18,181 bases of DNA, from positions 1-18,181 of the forward strand of contig JAZSGM010000310.1 of NCBI GenBank assembly GCA_045532715.1. Direction: 5' to 3'. The notes beneath the pieces are model-generated. The model had not been told where the DNA came from. It ran no database searches and saw only the letters and a program-made list of their open reading frames with translations. The stretch is from RGIG2041 sp045532715. GTDB lineage: Bacteria > Bacillota > Clostridia > UBA1381 > UMGS1253. The position numbers and the translations under genes were made by a program. Below, one piece after another: positions 5,181-11,195 of the stretch (position 1 is its first letter; every line of letters begins with the position of its first letter).

Positions 5181-5648
5181 ATGGCGAGAATTCGAAGAGA
5201 AAAGTTTATAAACTGCGATGTTACCTTTGATGAGCTGGAGGAGCTCGCGATGCAGGGTGTGGAGCTGCCAAACGGTCTGGACTTAATTAACGCCGCGGCG
5301 TTCTTAGCTTTGCGCAATATCTATGCGGCGTACTACAAGCGCCGCATCACGCAGGCGCAGGCGAAAAAGGAAAAGCAGCAGATATATACACGCTACATCA
5401 AGCAGCGCGAAAATGACAAGTTTTTTCGCAGCATGGTTGTGCGGCGCATCGAAAACGGAATTTCAGCGCAGGCGAAGGAAAAAGAAATTTTGTTTAAATT
5501 AAAAGACGGGCTGCAGGTCGAACGTGAGGCGATTGAGTGCATCGGGCTTTTGCTTGGAGATGCGTGCTTTACAGCAACGGCACTTGCCCGGATAAAGGAG
5601 AGAGAAATATGCGGGGAACAAAACCAACCGTCCGCCAGGCGAAATTGA
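5181..5648 (+). CDS. Hypothetical early phage protein, 155 aa
   Basis: ATG 5181 is chosen because TAGGAGG lies six bases upstream; the longer frame from 5109 overlaps the helicase. The protein is strongly helical and charged. A helix pair near residues 14-55 (DVTFDELEELAMQGVELPNG, then NAAAFLALRNIYAAYYKRR) is followed by a Lys/Arg/Gln-rich coiled-coil-like stretch (57-105). The C-terminal helix reads VEREAIECIGLLLGDACFTA. No enzyme motif and no membrane segment are seen. Its place between the helicase and a run of small early proteins suggests a replication or host-takeover accessory role, but no family is recognised. Confidence 0.75.
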   Translation: MARIRREKFINCDVTFDELEELAMQGVELPNGLDLINAAAFLALRNIYAAYYKRRITQAQAKKEKQQIYTRYIKQRENDKFFRSMVVRRIENGISAQAKEKEILFKLKDGLQVEREAIECIGLLLGDACFTATALARIKEREICGEQNQPSARRN

Positions 5649-5776
5649 TTACGCAGATGGGGTTGAATCATCAGAACTGGCTTGTCCAGAAGGACACGAG
5701 CACGCAGCTGCAGATTGTGCATCGGCACACGGACAGCGTGCGTGTGATTGAAAAGGAGAATGTGAAAGATGCCTAA
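5609..5776 (+). CDS. DUF6906-like small protein
   Basis: A 55-residue protein starting at ATG 5609 (AAAGGAGAG upstream), inside the end of the previous gene in another frame. The pattern is a basic start (MRGTKPTVRQAKLITQMGLN), then NWLVQKDTSTQLQIVHRHT and a short charged tail. This resembles the DUF6906 family of small phage proteins as remembered ('PT..QK.L....GLNP.NWLV.KD....L.IVHR'). The function is unknown. It overlaps the following gene by 8 bases. Confidence 0.72.
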   Translation: MRGTKPTVRQAKLITQMGLNHQNWLVQKDTSTQLQIVHRHTDSVRVIEKENVKDA

Positions 5777-6086
5777 GGTATATATAGCCGGTAAAATCAC
5801 CGGCGATTCGGATTATAAGATAAAATTTGGCCGGGCTGAGGAGATGCTCGACCGGCTCGGCTACACCGTTTTGACGCCGGCATCGCTGCCGGAGGGAATG
5901 ACGGCCGGGGATTATATGCGTATTTGCTTTGCAATGATTGATACGGCGGACATAATTGTGTTCTTAAACGATTATCGTGAAAGTCCCGGCGCGATGGTTG
6001 AATACCAATACTGCGTATACATTGGCAAGCCGATGATGATGTACAAGGCTCTGGCGGAGCGCGGAGAGGCAGGTGAGCGCGTATGA
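5769..6086 (+). CDS. DUF4406 protein (nucleoside deoxyribosyltransferase-like fold)
   Basis: A 105-residue protein with the typical DUF4406 layout: KVYIAGKITGD (strand and phosphate-binding-like loop), RLGYTVLTPASLPEG, then YMRICFAMIDTADIIVFL and SPGAMVEYQYCVYIGKPMM. The family is related to nucleoside 2-deoxyribosyltransferases, and Glu in the 'GAMVE' motif corresponds to their catalytic position. Substrate and activity in phages are not established; a nucleotide-metabolism role is inferred. The ATG at 5769 overlaps the previous stop by eight bases and is preceded by AAAAGGAGA. It ends in an ATGA overlap with the next gene. Confidence 0.85.
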   Translation: MPKVYIAGKITGDSDYKIKFGRAEEMLDRLGYTVLTPASLPEGMTAGDYMRICFAMIDTADIIVFLNDYRESPGAMVEYQYCVYIGKPMMMYKALAERGEAGERV

Positions 6087-6295
6087 AACCGGAATACATA
6101 GCTGCTGCACTGCTTCTCGGCATTACAGCTGCGCTTTTGATTACATTTGTCGTGTGGTTTGTGCGTGAGCTGCATGCGGCGCGCAGGAAACGTATGATGC
6201 AAAGTCGGTACATTCGCCCGATGGTGCCACTGATCCGTGAGAAGCACAAGGAAAAATTTTGGCAGATACCATTCAGAAGGAGATGGAGAAAGTGA
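6083..6295 (+). CDS. Small single-pass membrane protein, 70 aa
   Basis: ATG 6083 overlaps the DUF4406 stop. One hydrophobic helix lies at about residues 5-28 (YIAAALLLGITAALLITFVV), followed by a long, very basic tail (AARRKRMMQSR ... RRRWRK). By the positive-inside rule the tail is cytoplasmic. No family is recognised. It is embedded in the early operon with four-base overlaps on both sides. Confidence 0.65.
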   Translation: MKPEYIAAALLLGITAALLITFVVWFVRELHAARRKRMMQSRYIRPMVPLIREKHKEKFWQIPFRRRWRK

Positions 6296-6537
6296 AAGCC
6301 GGAGATGTAAAAGAAATCAAAATATTGTATGAGGACGGAACTGAAAAGATAATCCACAGGGGTGTCTGCTTTTCGGTGTATGAAAAAAACGATTCGGTGT
6401 ATGTGTCCTGTGACGGCGTTGCCGGTTCGGAAGAGGATACGATTGCAGTATTGGCTATTGTATCAGGCATTGCGAAAGAAATGGGTGTCGACGAGGAACT
6501 GTGCAGCAAGGCAAGGGAGGTTTGCGGTGATGAATGA
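6292..6537 (+). CDS. Hypothetical small acidic protein, 81 aa
   Basis: The frame is open from TTG 6259, and an ATG lies at 6283. GTG 6292 is the best start: AAGGAG (6277-6282) sits nine bases upstream, and the GTG overlaps the previous stop as GTGA, the pattern used by neighbouring genes. The product (KAGDVKEIKILYEDGTEKII...) has alternating strands, then an acidic helical C-terminus (EMGVDEELCSKAREVCGDE). No family is recognised; it looks like a small alpha/beta phage accessory protein. Confidence 0.65.
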   Translation: MKAGDVKEIKILYEDGTEKIIHRGVCFSVYEKNDSVYVSCDGVAGSEEDTIAVLAIVSGIAKEMGVDEELCSKAREVCGDE

Positions 6538-6976
6538 ACAACGTGAAAGATTGATTGAGTTGCTGAAAAATGCGCCAAGAAACGCAAGAGTATTTTACGA
6601 CCAGCATGCAGATTGGTTGCTTGCAAACGGCGTAATTGTACCGCCTTGTAAGGTTAGTGATACGGTGTATGTAATCAAGCGTTGCAGATGCGGCAAGCCT
6701 GAAAACTACGACTTAAAAGTTTGCGGAAGAAAAAAAGTAGCAAAAACTCCAAAGGTGCTTGCGAGGGTGATGTTCCAAGAGGTGGGCAAGCGACTCAAGC
6801 CAAGCTATACCGGCAAAATTGAATATGAGGCAGTACCCAAAGGAACTATCTGTTATAGCATTTACGAAAAACAGTTTACCTTGAAAATGCTTACTGAAAT
6901 CGGCAAAACGGTATTTCTCACCAAAGAAGAAGCAGAGCAGGCATTGCGGCAGAGAAAGGAAGATGAGGGAAAATGA
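6530..6976 (+). CDS. Hypothetical phage protein, 148 aa
   Basis: ATG 6530 (AGGGAGG nine bases upstream) is preferred over the long upstream frame, which overlaps the previous gene. The protein has the features of a recurrent Bacillota phage family: a first helix (RERLIELLKN), the segment VIVPPCKVSDTVYVI near residue 36, a Cys-containing patch (CRCGKPENYDLKVC, 52-65), and the ending EIGKTVFLTKEEAEQAL. The function is not known. The Cys residues could bind zinc. It overlaps the lipoprotein gene by four bases (ATGA). Confidence 0.75.
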   Translation: MNEQRERLIELLKNAPRNARVFYDQHADWLLANGVIVPPCKVSDTVYVIKRCRCGKPENYDLKVCGRKKVAKTPKVLARVMFQEVGKRLKPSYTGKIEYEAVPKGTICYSIYEKQFTLKMLTEIGKTVFLTKEEAEQALRQRKEDEGK

Positions 6977-7260
6977 AACAGATAATTGCAGTTATTATGG
7001 TTTTTATTTTAATGAGTACATTATGTGCTTGCGGTAATATGTCAATGGGATTTGGTAACTTTGAATTTAAGAAAGTCCACATTGACACTTATAATTATTC
7101 GGGTTGCTTTACTATTGAAAAATGGTACGACAATGAAACAGGAATTGAAGTAAAAACAAAAGAAGCAGGAAGTTTGTATTTGTCGGAAGGAACTTATTTT
7201 CTTATTTCCGATGATTGTCCGTTCTGCGACCACCCAACCGAGAAAGGCGGTGCGGAATGA
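6973..7260 (+). CDS. Small phage-encoded lipoprotein
   Basis: A 95-residue protein with a classical lipoprotein signal: MKQIIAVIMVFILMSTLCAC, where the lipobox is L17-C18-A19-C20 and Cys20 would be lipid-modified and anchored on the outer face of the membrane. The mature part is short, with two later cysteines in a DCPFCDHP motif near the C-terminus. Small lipoproteins encoded by temperate phages can block DNA entry of related phages (for example Ltp of phage TP-J34), so superinfection exclusion is a reasonable guess. However, it sits in the early operon rather than next to the repressor. Base composition is visibly more A/T-rich than the replication genes. Confidence 0.8.
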   Translation: MKQIIAVIMVFILMSTLCACGNMSMGFGNFEFKKVHIDTYNYSGCFTIEKWYDNETGIEVKTKEAGSLYLSEGTYFLISDDCPFCDHPTEKGGAE

Positions 7261-7565
7261 GTTATAGATATTGCACCGAAATATGTTCGTTATGTGGAAT
7301 AGAACACCCCAAAAGAGAATTAAACAAATTATATATATCTTTCGGACATACCTCTGTATCTTCGCCAAAAAAGATGTGTTCCGTTTGTGATGATTGTTTG
7401 CCAAAAGTCTGTGAGATATTTGAAATATCACTCCCTGACGATACTGTGAATTTTACACGAAGGAGATATTGCAAAAGTTGTTACAGAGATGTAAGCAAAA
7501 ACGCATTGTTTTGTCAATATTGTGGTAACAAATTAACTGATGATGTGAAAGGCGGTGAGGGGTGA
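7257..7565 (+). CDS. Zinc-ribbon protein, 102 aa
   Basis: ATG 7257 overlaps the lipoprotein stop (ATGA). Eleven cysteines are arranged largely in pairs: C10-x2-C13, C41-x2-C44-x2-C47, C72-x2-C75 and C86-x2-C89. The last two pairs (YCKSCYRDVSKNALFCQYCG) make a standard zinc ribbon, and the earlier ones may form a second zinc site. No enzymatic domain is present. A nucleic-acid- or protein-binding role is inferred. A/T-rich like the lipoprotein gene. Confidence 0.75.
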   Translation: MSYRYCTEICSLCGIEHPKRELNKLYISFGHTSVSSPKKMCSVCDDCLPKVCEIFEISLPDDTVNFTRRRYCKSCYRDVSKNALFCQYCGNKLTDDVKGGEG

Positions 7566-7816
7566 TGGCTGAATGGATTGATGTAAATGAGAGGTTACCT
7601 GAAAGAGATGGCGAAACAGTTTTGTGTTATGTCAAAAATAGCTCTACAGAGGGCGAGACCTATGTAACAGGATGTATTCAGCAACGAAAACATTGGTTTT
7701 TACAGACTTGCAACATAGGAGTTGCCACATTTCCAAATCATTATTGGAAAGTCACCCATTGGATGCCACTTCCTGAACCGCCACGCACACCAAAAGAAAG
7801 AGGTGCGGAGAAGTGA
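7565..7816 (+). CDS. DUF551 domain protein
   Basis: An 83-residue protein with the hallmark DUF551 ends: AEWIDVNERLPERDGETVLCYV at the start and KVTHWMPLPEPP at the end, around a conserved aromatic core. DUF551 proteins are frequent in phage early regions; the function is unknown. Either GTG 7562 or ATG 7565 can be the start. The ATG is chosen because it overlaps the upstream stop as TGATG and sits at better spacing from the G-rich ribosome binding site. Confidence 0.85.
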   Translation: MAEWIDVNERLPERDGETVLCYVKNSSTEGETYVTGCIQQRKHWFLQTCNIGVATFPNHYWKVTHWMPLPEPPRTPKERGAEK

Positions 7817-7944
7817 AAACATTGCTTGCGATTGTATTTTACGCAGCTATTGCAATCGGCACTTTATGGCTTTCGAAAATCATATTTGATGCCGTAATCA
7901 ATAGCGACTTGCCCGCGTTTTGGAAGTATATTTTTTTGAGTTAA
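7813..7944 (+). CDS. Small membrane peptide, 43 aa
   Basis: This frame was read directly: GTG 7813 (GTGA overlap with the DUF551 stop) to TAA 7944. The product starts MKTLLAIVFYAAIAIGTLWL and continues with a short polar region before ending FWKYIFLS. One membrane helix covers about residues 3-24. It could be read as an uncleaved signal anchor. No family is recognised. The 4-base coupling to its neighbour is the main support. Confidence 0.6.
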   Translation: MKTLLAIVFYAAIAIGTLWLSKIIFDAVINSDLPAFWKYIFLS

Positions 7945-7955
7945 GGAGTGATACA

Positions 7956-8285
7956 GTGTCACAGACGAGGTACAAACTGCCGTATGACGTGAAGCTGTGC
8001 TGCATCGGATTCGTGCGCGGGTACGCGCGCCGCCTGGAAGCGGAGAGTCTGAACTGTGCAGAAGAAAAAATACAGGTTGCGATTGAGCAAGCGGCGGTTT
8101 GCATCGGGGTGGATTGTGACAGTGAGCAGCTCCGTACGCAGCTGCGAGAGCAAATCTTTGAAAGCTGCATCGAAGGCAGACGGTATCATTTCGAATACAG
8201 TGCGCTGCCGATGAGTCGGTCAACGTTCTACGAACGGCGCCGTAGGTTTCTGCATGACATTGCGGAGTATCTGCAGCTGATTTAA
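7956..8285 (+). CDS. Probable late-gene regulator (ArpU/RinA-like, tentative)
   Basis: GTG 7956 is chosen because AAGGAG lies seven bases upstream and the frame before it overlaps another gene. The 109-residue protein begins SQTRYKLPYDVKLCCIGFVR and ends with PMSRSTFYERRRRFLHDIAEYLQ. The C-terminal part reads as a helix-turn-helix of the 'S-x-S-T-Y/F-Y-x-R-R' kind seen in ArpU/RinA-type phage late regulators. It is the last gene before a strong terminator and the switch to packaging genes, the usual position of such regulators. The assignment rests on pattern and position, not on a clear full-length match. Confidence 0.5.
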   Translation: MSQTRYKLPYDVKLCCIGFVRGYARRLEAESLNCAEEKIQVAIEQAAVCIGVDCDSEQLRTQLREQIFESCIEGRRYHFEYSALPMSRSTFYERRRRFLHDIAEYLQLI

Positions 8286-8302
8286 AAGTACATAATTATA
8301 TG

Positions 8303-8331
8303 AAGGAGAGGGCTTGCGCCCTGTCCTTTTT
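8303..8331 (+). terminator. Intrinsic terminator ending the early operon
   Basis: The stem AAGGA-g-AGGGC pairs with GCCCT-g-TCCTT across a four-base loop, ten pairs with one mismatch, and ends in TTTTT (8327-8331). It closes the early transcription unit after the putative regulator. Confidence 0.88.
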
Positions 8332-8404
8332 GCGTTCCGGCACCGGTAAAGTCCGCACTGTGCAACGAAAAAACTTGCTAAAATTATATGTGAGAGGTGA
8401 AAGC

Positions 8405-8956
8405 ATGAATTATGTCGAGCCGATCCGAGAGCCGAATATAGTGGATGCGATTACTTCGGACTTGAAGGATTATGATGTTAAATACTACATACTTTGGTGC
8501 GTTGGAATATCGTCCGGCTTGCGCGTCAGCGACATATTGACGCTGCGCGTAACCGACGTGCGGGATAAAGATGAAATCCGGCTATATGAGCAAAAGACCG
8601 GCAAATTCAAGACCTTCCGCATATCAAATTCGCTCAAGCGCGTGCTACGGGCGTACTGCCGCGGCAAGAAGGGCCACGAATACCTTGTACCAAATCCACG
8701 CACCGGGCAGCCGATTACCAGAGTGCAGGCCTGGAGAGTTATCAATCGGTTCGGAAGCAAGTACGGACTAAAACATATCGGCACGCATACGATGCGTAAG
8801 ACCTTCGGATATCACTTCTATATGAAATACGGTGATGTGAGCATGCTGATGGAGATTTTTAACCACTCACACGAGTCCATTACGCTTAGATATTTGGGAA
8901 TTAATAAAAAAATCATTGATGATTCGATGGAGCATTTTTCGCCTTTCAAAATGTGA
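8405..8956 (+). CDS. Short tyrosine recombinase (catalytic domain only)
   Basis: A 183-residue site-specific recombinase. The ATG at 8405 follows AGAGGTGA; the longer frame from 8300 runs through the terminator and is rejected. The catalytic set is complete: Arg40 (SSGLRVSD), Lys64 region (EQKTGKFK), His128-x2-Arg131 (HTMRKTFGY), His154 or His156 (NHSHESIT) and nucleophile Tyr163 (LRYLG). The usual N-terminal arm-binding and core-binding domains are missing, so only a minimal catalytic domain is made. Proteins like this are known between early genes and terminase in Bacillota phages, but their substrate is unclear. Paired inverted sites just downstream are a candidate target. The main phage integrase is probably outside the window. 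Confidence 0.88.
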   Translation: MNYVEPIREPNIVDAITSDLKDYDVKYYILWCVGISSGLRVSDILTLRVTDVRDKDEIRLYEQKTGKFKTFRISNSLKRVLRAYCRGKKGHEYLVPNPRTGQPITRVQAWRVINRFGSKYGLKHIGTHTMRKTFGYHFYMKYGDVSMLMEIFNHSHESITLRYLGINKKIIDDSMEHFSPFKM

Positions 8957-8981
8957 AAATCTCGTAACATATCGAGATTTT
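8956..8981. terminator. Hairpin after the recombinase gene, weak terminator
   Basis: A perfect nine-base stem, AAAATCTCG/CGAGATTTT, with an eight-base loop starting at the recombinase stop codon. Only four T residues follow and they are part of the stem, so termination may be weak; it can work in either direction. The hairpin overlaps the repeated recombination-like site described next. Confidence 0.4.
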
Positions 8982-9074
8982 GTTACGCCGAGCGAAGCCG
9001 GGGCGAAAAAAATAGCGTGGAAATGCGGCTTTGCGGGTTTTTGCTCGGTGTAACAGTTTCATAAGATATGTTAC
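8964..9074. repeat. Two inverted copies of a compound site between recombinase and terminase
   Basis: The right copy reads GCTCGGTGTAACA (9043-9055), 10 bases, ATATGTTAC (9066-9074). The left copy on the opposite strand reads GCTCGGCGTAACA (8993-8981), 8 bases, ATATGTTAC (8972-8964). Each copy itself carries GTAACA and TGTTAC facing each other, so the region has four copies of the hexamer in alternating orientation. The 49 bases between the copies hold no gene. Possible roles: recombinase target, cos/pac-type terminase binding site, or late-promoter regulatory site. Confidence 0.65.
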
Positions 9075-9143
9075 TATGCTTTTTCGGGCTGAAAATGCCC
9101 CTTGTTTTGAATTTTAAACCGTGGGAAAGGAGTTTGTCGGCTG

Positions 9144-9665
9144 ATGGGTAGAAAACGCGTAGAATTAACGCCTGCGCAGAAAAAAGAGGCGGACTATGAA
9201 CGGTTTGTTGCGCTATATGAAACCGGTATGAGCAATGCTGAAATTGCGGATAAGCTTCAAAGGCCGCGCTCGACAATTTACAGATGGGAAAAAAAGTATC
9301 GAACTTCAGACGATGGTAAAGATATTGAGACAAAACGCAACGATCGCAAGACCCGGCTGATTGACGATGCGTGGGAAGGATTAGACGACCTTTTGCATGC
9401 CGCAAAAGTGCGTGCGGCACAATTATACGAAAGTGAGCTTAAGGCGAAAGAAATTCTTGAGAAATTGTGTAAGGATGACTTGGACGAAGAAGTGCGTAAG
9501 CGATTGACGGAGCAGTTAAGCTCGTTAAAGACGGCAAGTGTAGGTGACCTCACTGCGTTAATCAACACACTTTATGACAAGCAGGCAGCTGCCTCCGGTG
9601 AGAGTGTTACAGATAATAAAATTGAGATTGTAATTAACGGATGGAAGGAAACATGGGACGATTAG
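9144..9665 (+). CDS. terS: Small terminase subunit
   Basis: A 173-residue DNA-recognition subunit of the packaging motor. Residues 10-50 (LTPAQKKEADYERFVALYET, then GMSNAEIADKLQRPRSTIYR) form a helix-turn-helix typical of small terminases. The middle is a long charged helical region that mediates oligomerisation, and the C-terminus (EIVINGWKETWDD) would contact the large subunit. The ATG at 9144 is used although AAAGGAG is 11 bases upstream, slightly far. It directly precedes and overlaps the large terminase gene. Packaging sites commonly lie in or just upstream of this gene, where the inverted sites are found. Confidence 0.88.
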   Translation: MGRKRVELTPAQKKEADYERFVALYETGMSNAEIADKLQRPRSTIYRWEKKYRTSDDGKDIETKRNDRKTRLIDDAWEGLDDLLHAAKVRAAQLYESELKAKEILEKLCKDDLDEEVRKRLTEQLSSLKTASVGDLTALINTLYDKQAAASGESVTDNKIEIVINGWKETWDD

Positions 9666-10999
9666 AGATCAAAGAGGTCTTTCCGCAGCAGCAAAGATTT
9701 TTTGAAGCACACACAAAGTATGTTGCCTACGGCGGCGCGCGTGGCGGCGGTAAAAGCTGGGCGGCGCGAACAAAAGCGGTATTGCTGGCCGCGGGGAATC
9801 CGGGGATACAGATTTTGCTTTTAAGACGAGATTTGCCGTCACTACGAGAAAACCACCTTCAGCCGCTGCAAAAGATGCTGAAAGGCATGGCGAGCTACAA
9901 GGCGAGCACAAGAGAATTTTTATTCCCGAACAGCAGTCGAATCTTACTTGGATACTGTGCGGCGGAAAGTGATGTGCTGCAATATCAGGGGCAGGCGTAC
10001 GAAGTAATTTTTATGGAAGAAGCAACGCATTTTACGGAATTTCAATTCCAGGCGCTGACGGAGAGCAACCGTTCCAGCGGCTTGATGTCAAAACCATTTC
10101 AGCCGAGAATGTATTTTACGTGCAACCCCGGCGGCGTCGGACATGCATGGGTGAAGCGTTTGTTTATCGACAAGAATTACAAAGAGTCTGAACGACCGGA
10201 GGATTACACCTTCATACCTTCAAAGGTATATGATAATCCGGCACTGATGAAGAATTCGCCGGACTACGTTCGAACGCTTGAAAACCTACCGCCGGACAGA
10301 CGGCGCGCAATGCTTGACGGTGATTGGGACGTATTTGAAGGGCAGTATTTTGAAAAATTCAACCGTGACATTCATGTTGTAGAGCCGTTTGAAATTCCAA
10401 AGCACTGGAATCGGTACGTATCCATCGACTACGGCCTGGATATGTTTGCGGCGTTGTGGATTGCTGTGGATGAACACGGCAACGCATACGTGTATAAAGA
10501 AATTCACGAATCGAACCTGATTATTTCGGATGCGGCACGCCGTCTGATTGAGGTCAACAACGGAGATAACATCCTGATGAGCTTTGCACCGCCCGACCTT
10601 TTTAACCGACGCCAGGATACCGGCAGGAGTGCAGTAGATATTTTCTTAGACAGCGGCTGGTATTTTTACAAATCGAATAACAACCGTGTGCAGGGTTGGT
10701 ATGATTTGGGCGAGTGGCTTAAGCCGGTGGAACAGCCGGACGGCACTTTTAAAGCGAAATTGATGTTTTTTAAAAACTGCATAAACATCATTCACGATTT
10801 GCCGCTTTTGCAGCATGACGAGAAGAACCCGAATGATGTTGCGAATGAGCCGCATGAGATTACACACGCGCCGGATGCGCTGCGCGGATTTGTATGCGGT
10901 AGACCGGTTGCCAGCGAACCGGCACCGGTGGACGTGCCGGACGAGCTCTATGATGAGGAAGAGGATAATATAGATTCATTTATCAATTACGGAGTGTGA
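9653..10999 (+). CDS. terL: Large terminase subunit (ATPase and nuclease)
   Basis: The 448-residue motor that cuts concatemeric DNA and pumps it into the prohead through the portal. The ATPase domain has Walker A GGARGGGKS at residues 27-35 and Walker B VIFMEEA at about 118-124. The RNase H-like nuclease starts at YVSIDYGLD (first catalytic Asp) and ends at THAPDALRGF (last catalytic Asp). The length is normal. ATG 9653 is preferred because GGAAGGA precedes it, though closely; ATG 9641, in frame and four codons earlier, is a real alternative. It overlaps the small subunit by 13 bases and is followed by a small membrane protein. Confidence 0.96.
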   Translation: MGRLEIKEVFPQQQRFFEAHTKYVAYGGARGGGKSWAARTKAVLLAAGNPGIQILLLRRDLPSLRENHLQPLQKMLKGMASYKASTREFLFPNSSRILLGYCAAESDVLQYQGQAYEVIFMEEATHFTEFQFQALTESNRSSGLMSKPFQPRMYFTCNPGGVGHAWVKRLFIDKNYKESERPEDYTFIPSKVYDNPALMKNSPDYVRTLENLPPDRRRAMLDGDWDVFEGQYFEKFNRDIHVVEPFEIPKHWNRYVSIDYGLDMFAALWIAVDEHGNAYVYKEIHESNLIISDAARRLIEVNNGDNILMSFAPPDLFNRRQDTGRSAVDIFLDSGWYFYKSNNNRVQGWYDLGEWLKPVEQPDGTFKAKLMFFKNCINIIHDLPLLQHDEKNPNDVANEPHEITHAPDALRGFVCGRPVASEPAPVDVPDELYDEEEDNIDSFINYGV

Positions 11000-11003
11000 T
11001 TTT

Positions 11004-11195
11004 ATGGAAATGCTGATTTTTTTAAACGGTGCACTGTTTGTGTGCAATGTGCTTTTGCTTTGGCGGGTGACGAAAAAGCCGAGAGCTGATGCGCCGAATG
11101 AAGCTAAAACGGAAACGAAAGAAACTGCCGCACAAAAGCAGTGGGATAATCTGCTCAGCTACACAGGTGAGCCGCAGGAGGTTAGCAGCAAATGA
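11004..11195 (+). CDS. Small membrane-anchored protein between terminase and portal
   Basis: A 63-residue protein with an N-terminal hydrophobic helix (residues about 3-20, MLIFLNGALFVCNVLLLW), then a basic turn and a soluble, charged tail (PRADAPNEAKTETKETAAQK). The ATG follows GGAG of the terminase end, and the stop overlaps the portal ATG (ATGA). No known virion component matches. Being translationally coupled to the portal, it may take part in head assembly at the membrane or be an unrelated passenger. Confidence 0.65.
   Translation: MEMLIFLNGALFVCNVLLLWRVTKKPRADAPNEAKTETKETAAQKQWDNLLSYTGEPQEVSSK

Noticed and set aside
8964..9074. Calling the inverted sites the prophage attP/attL/attR
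   Set aside because: Both copies lie in the middle of the phage map between intact modules and are inverted; attachment sites of an integrated prophage should be direct repeats at its ends.
9086..9100. GGGC/GCCC hairpin before terS as a terminator
   Set aside because: Only four pairs and an interrupted T-run; likely chance.
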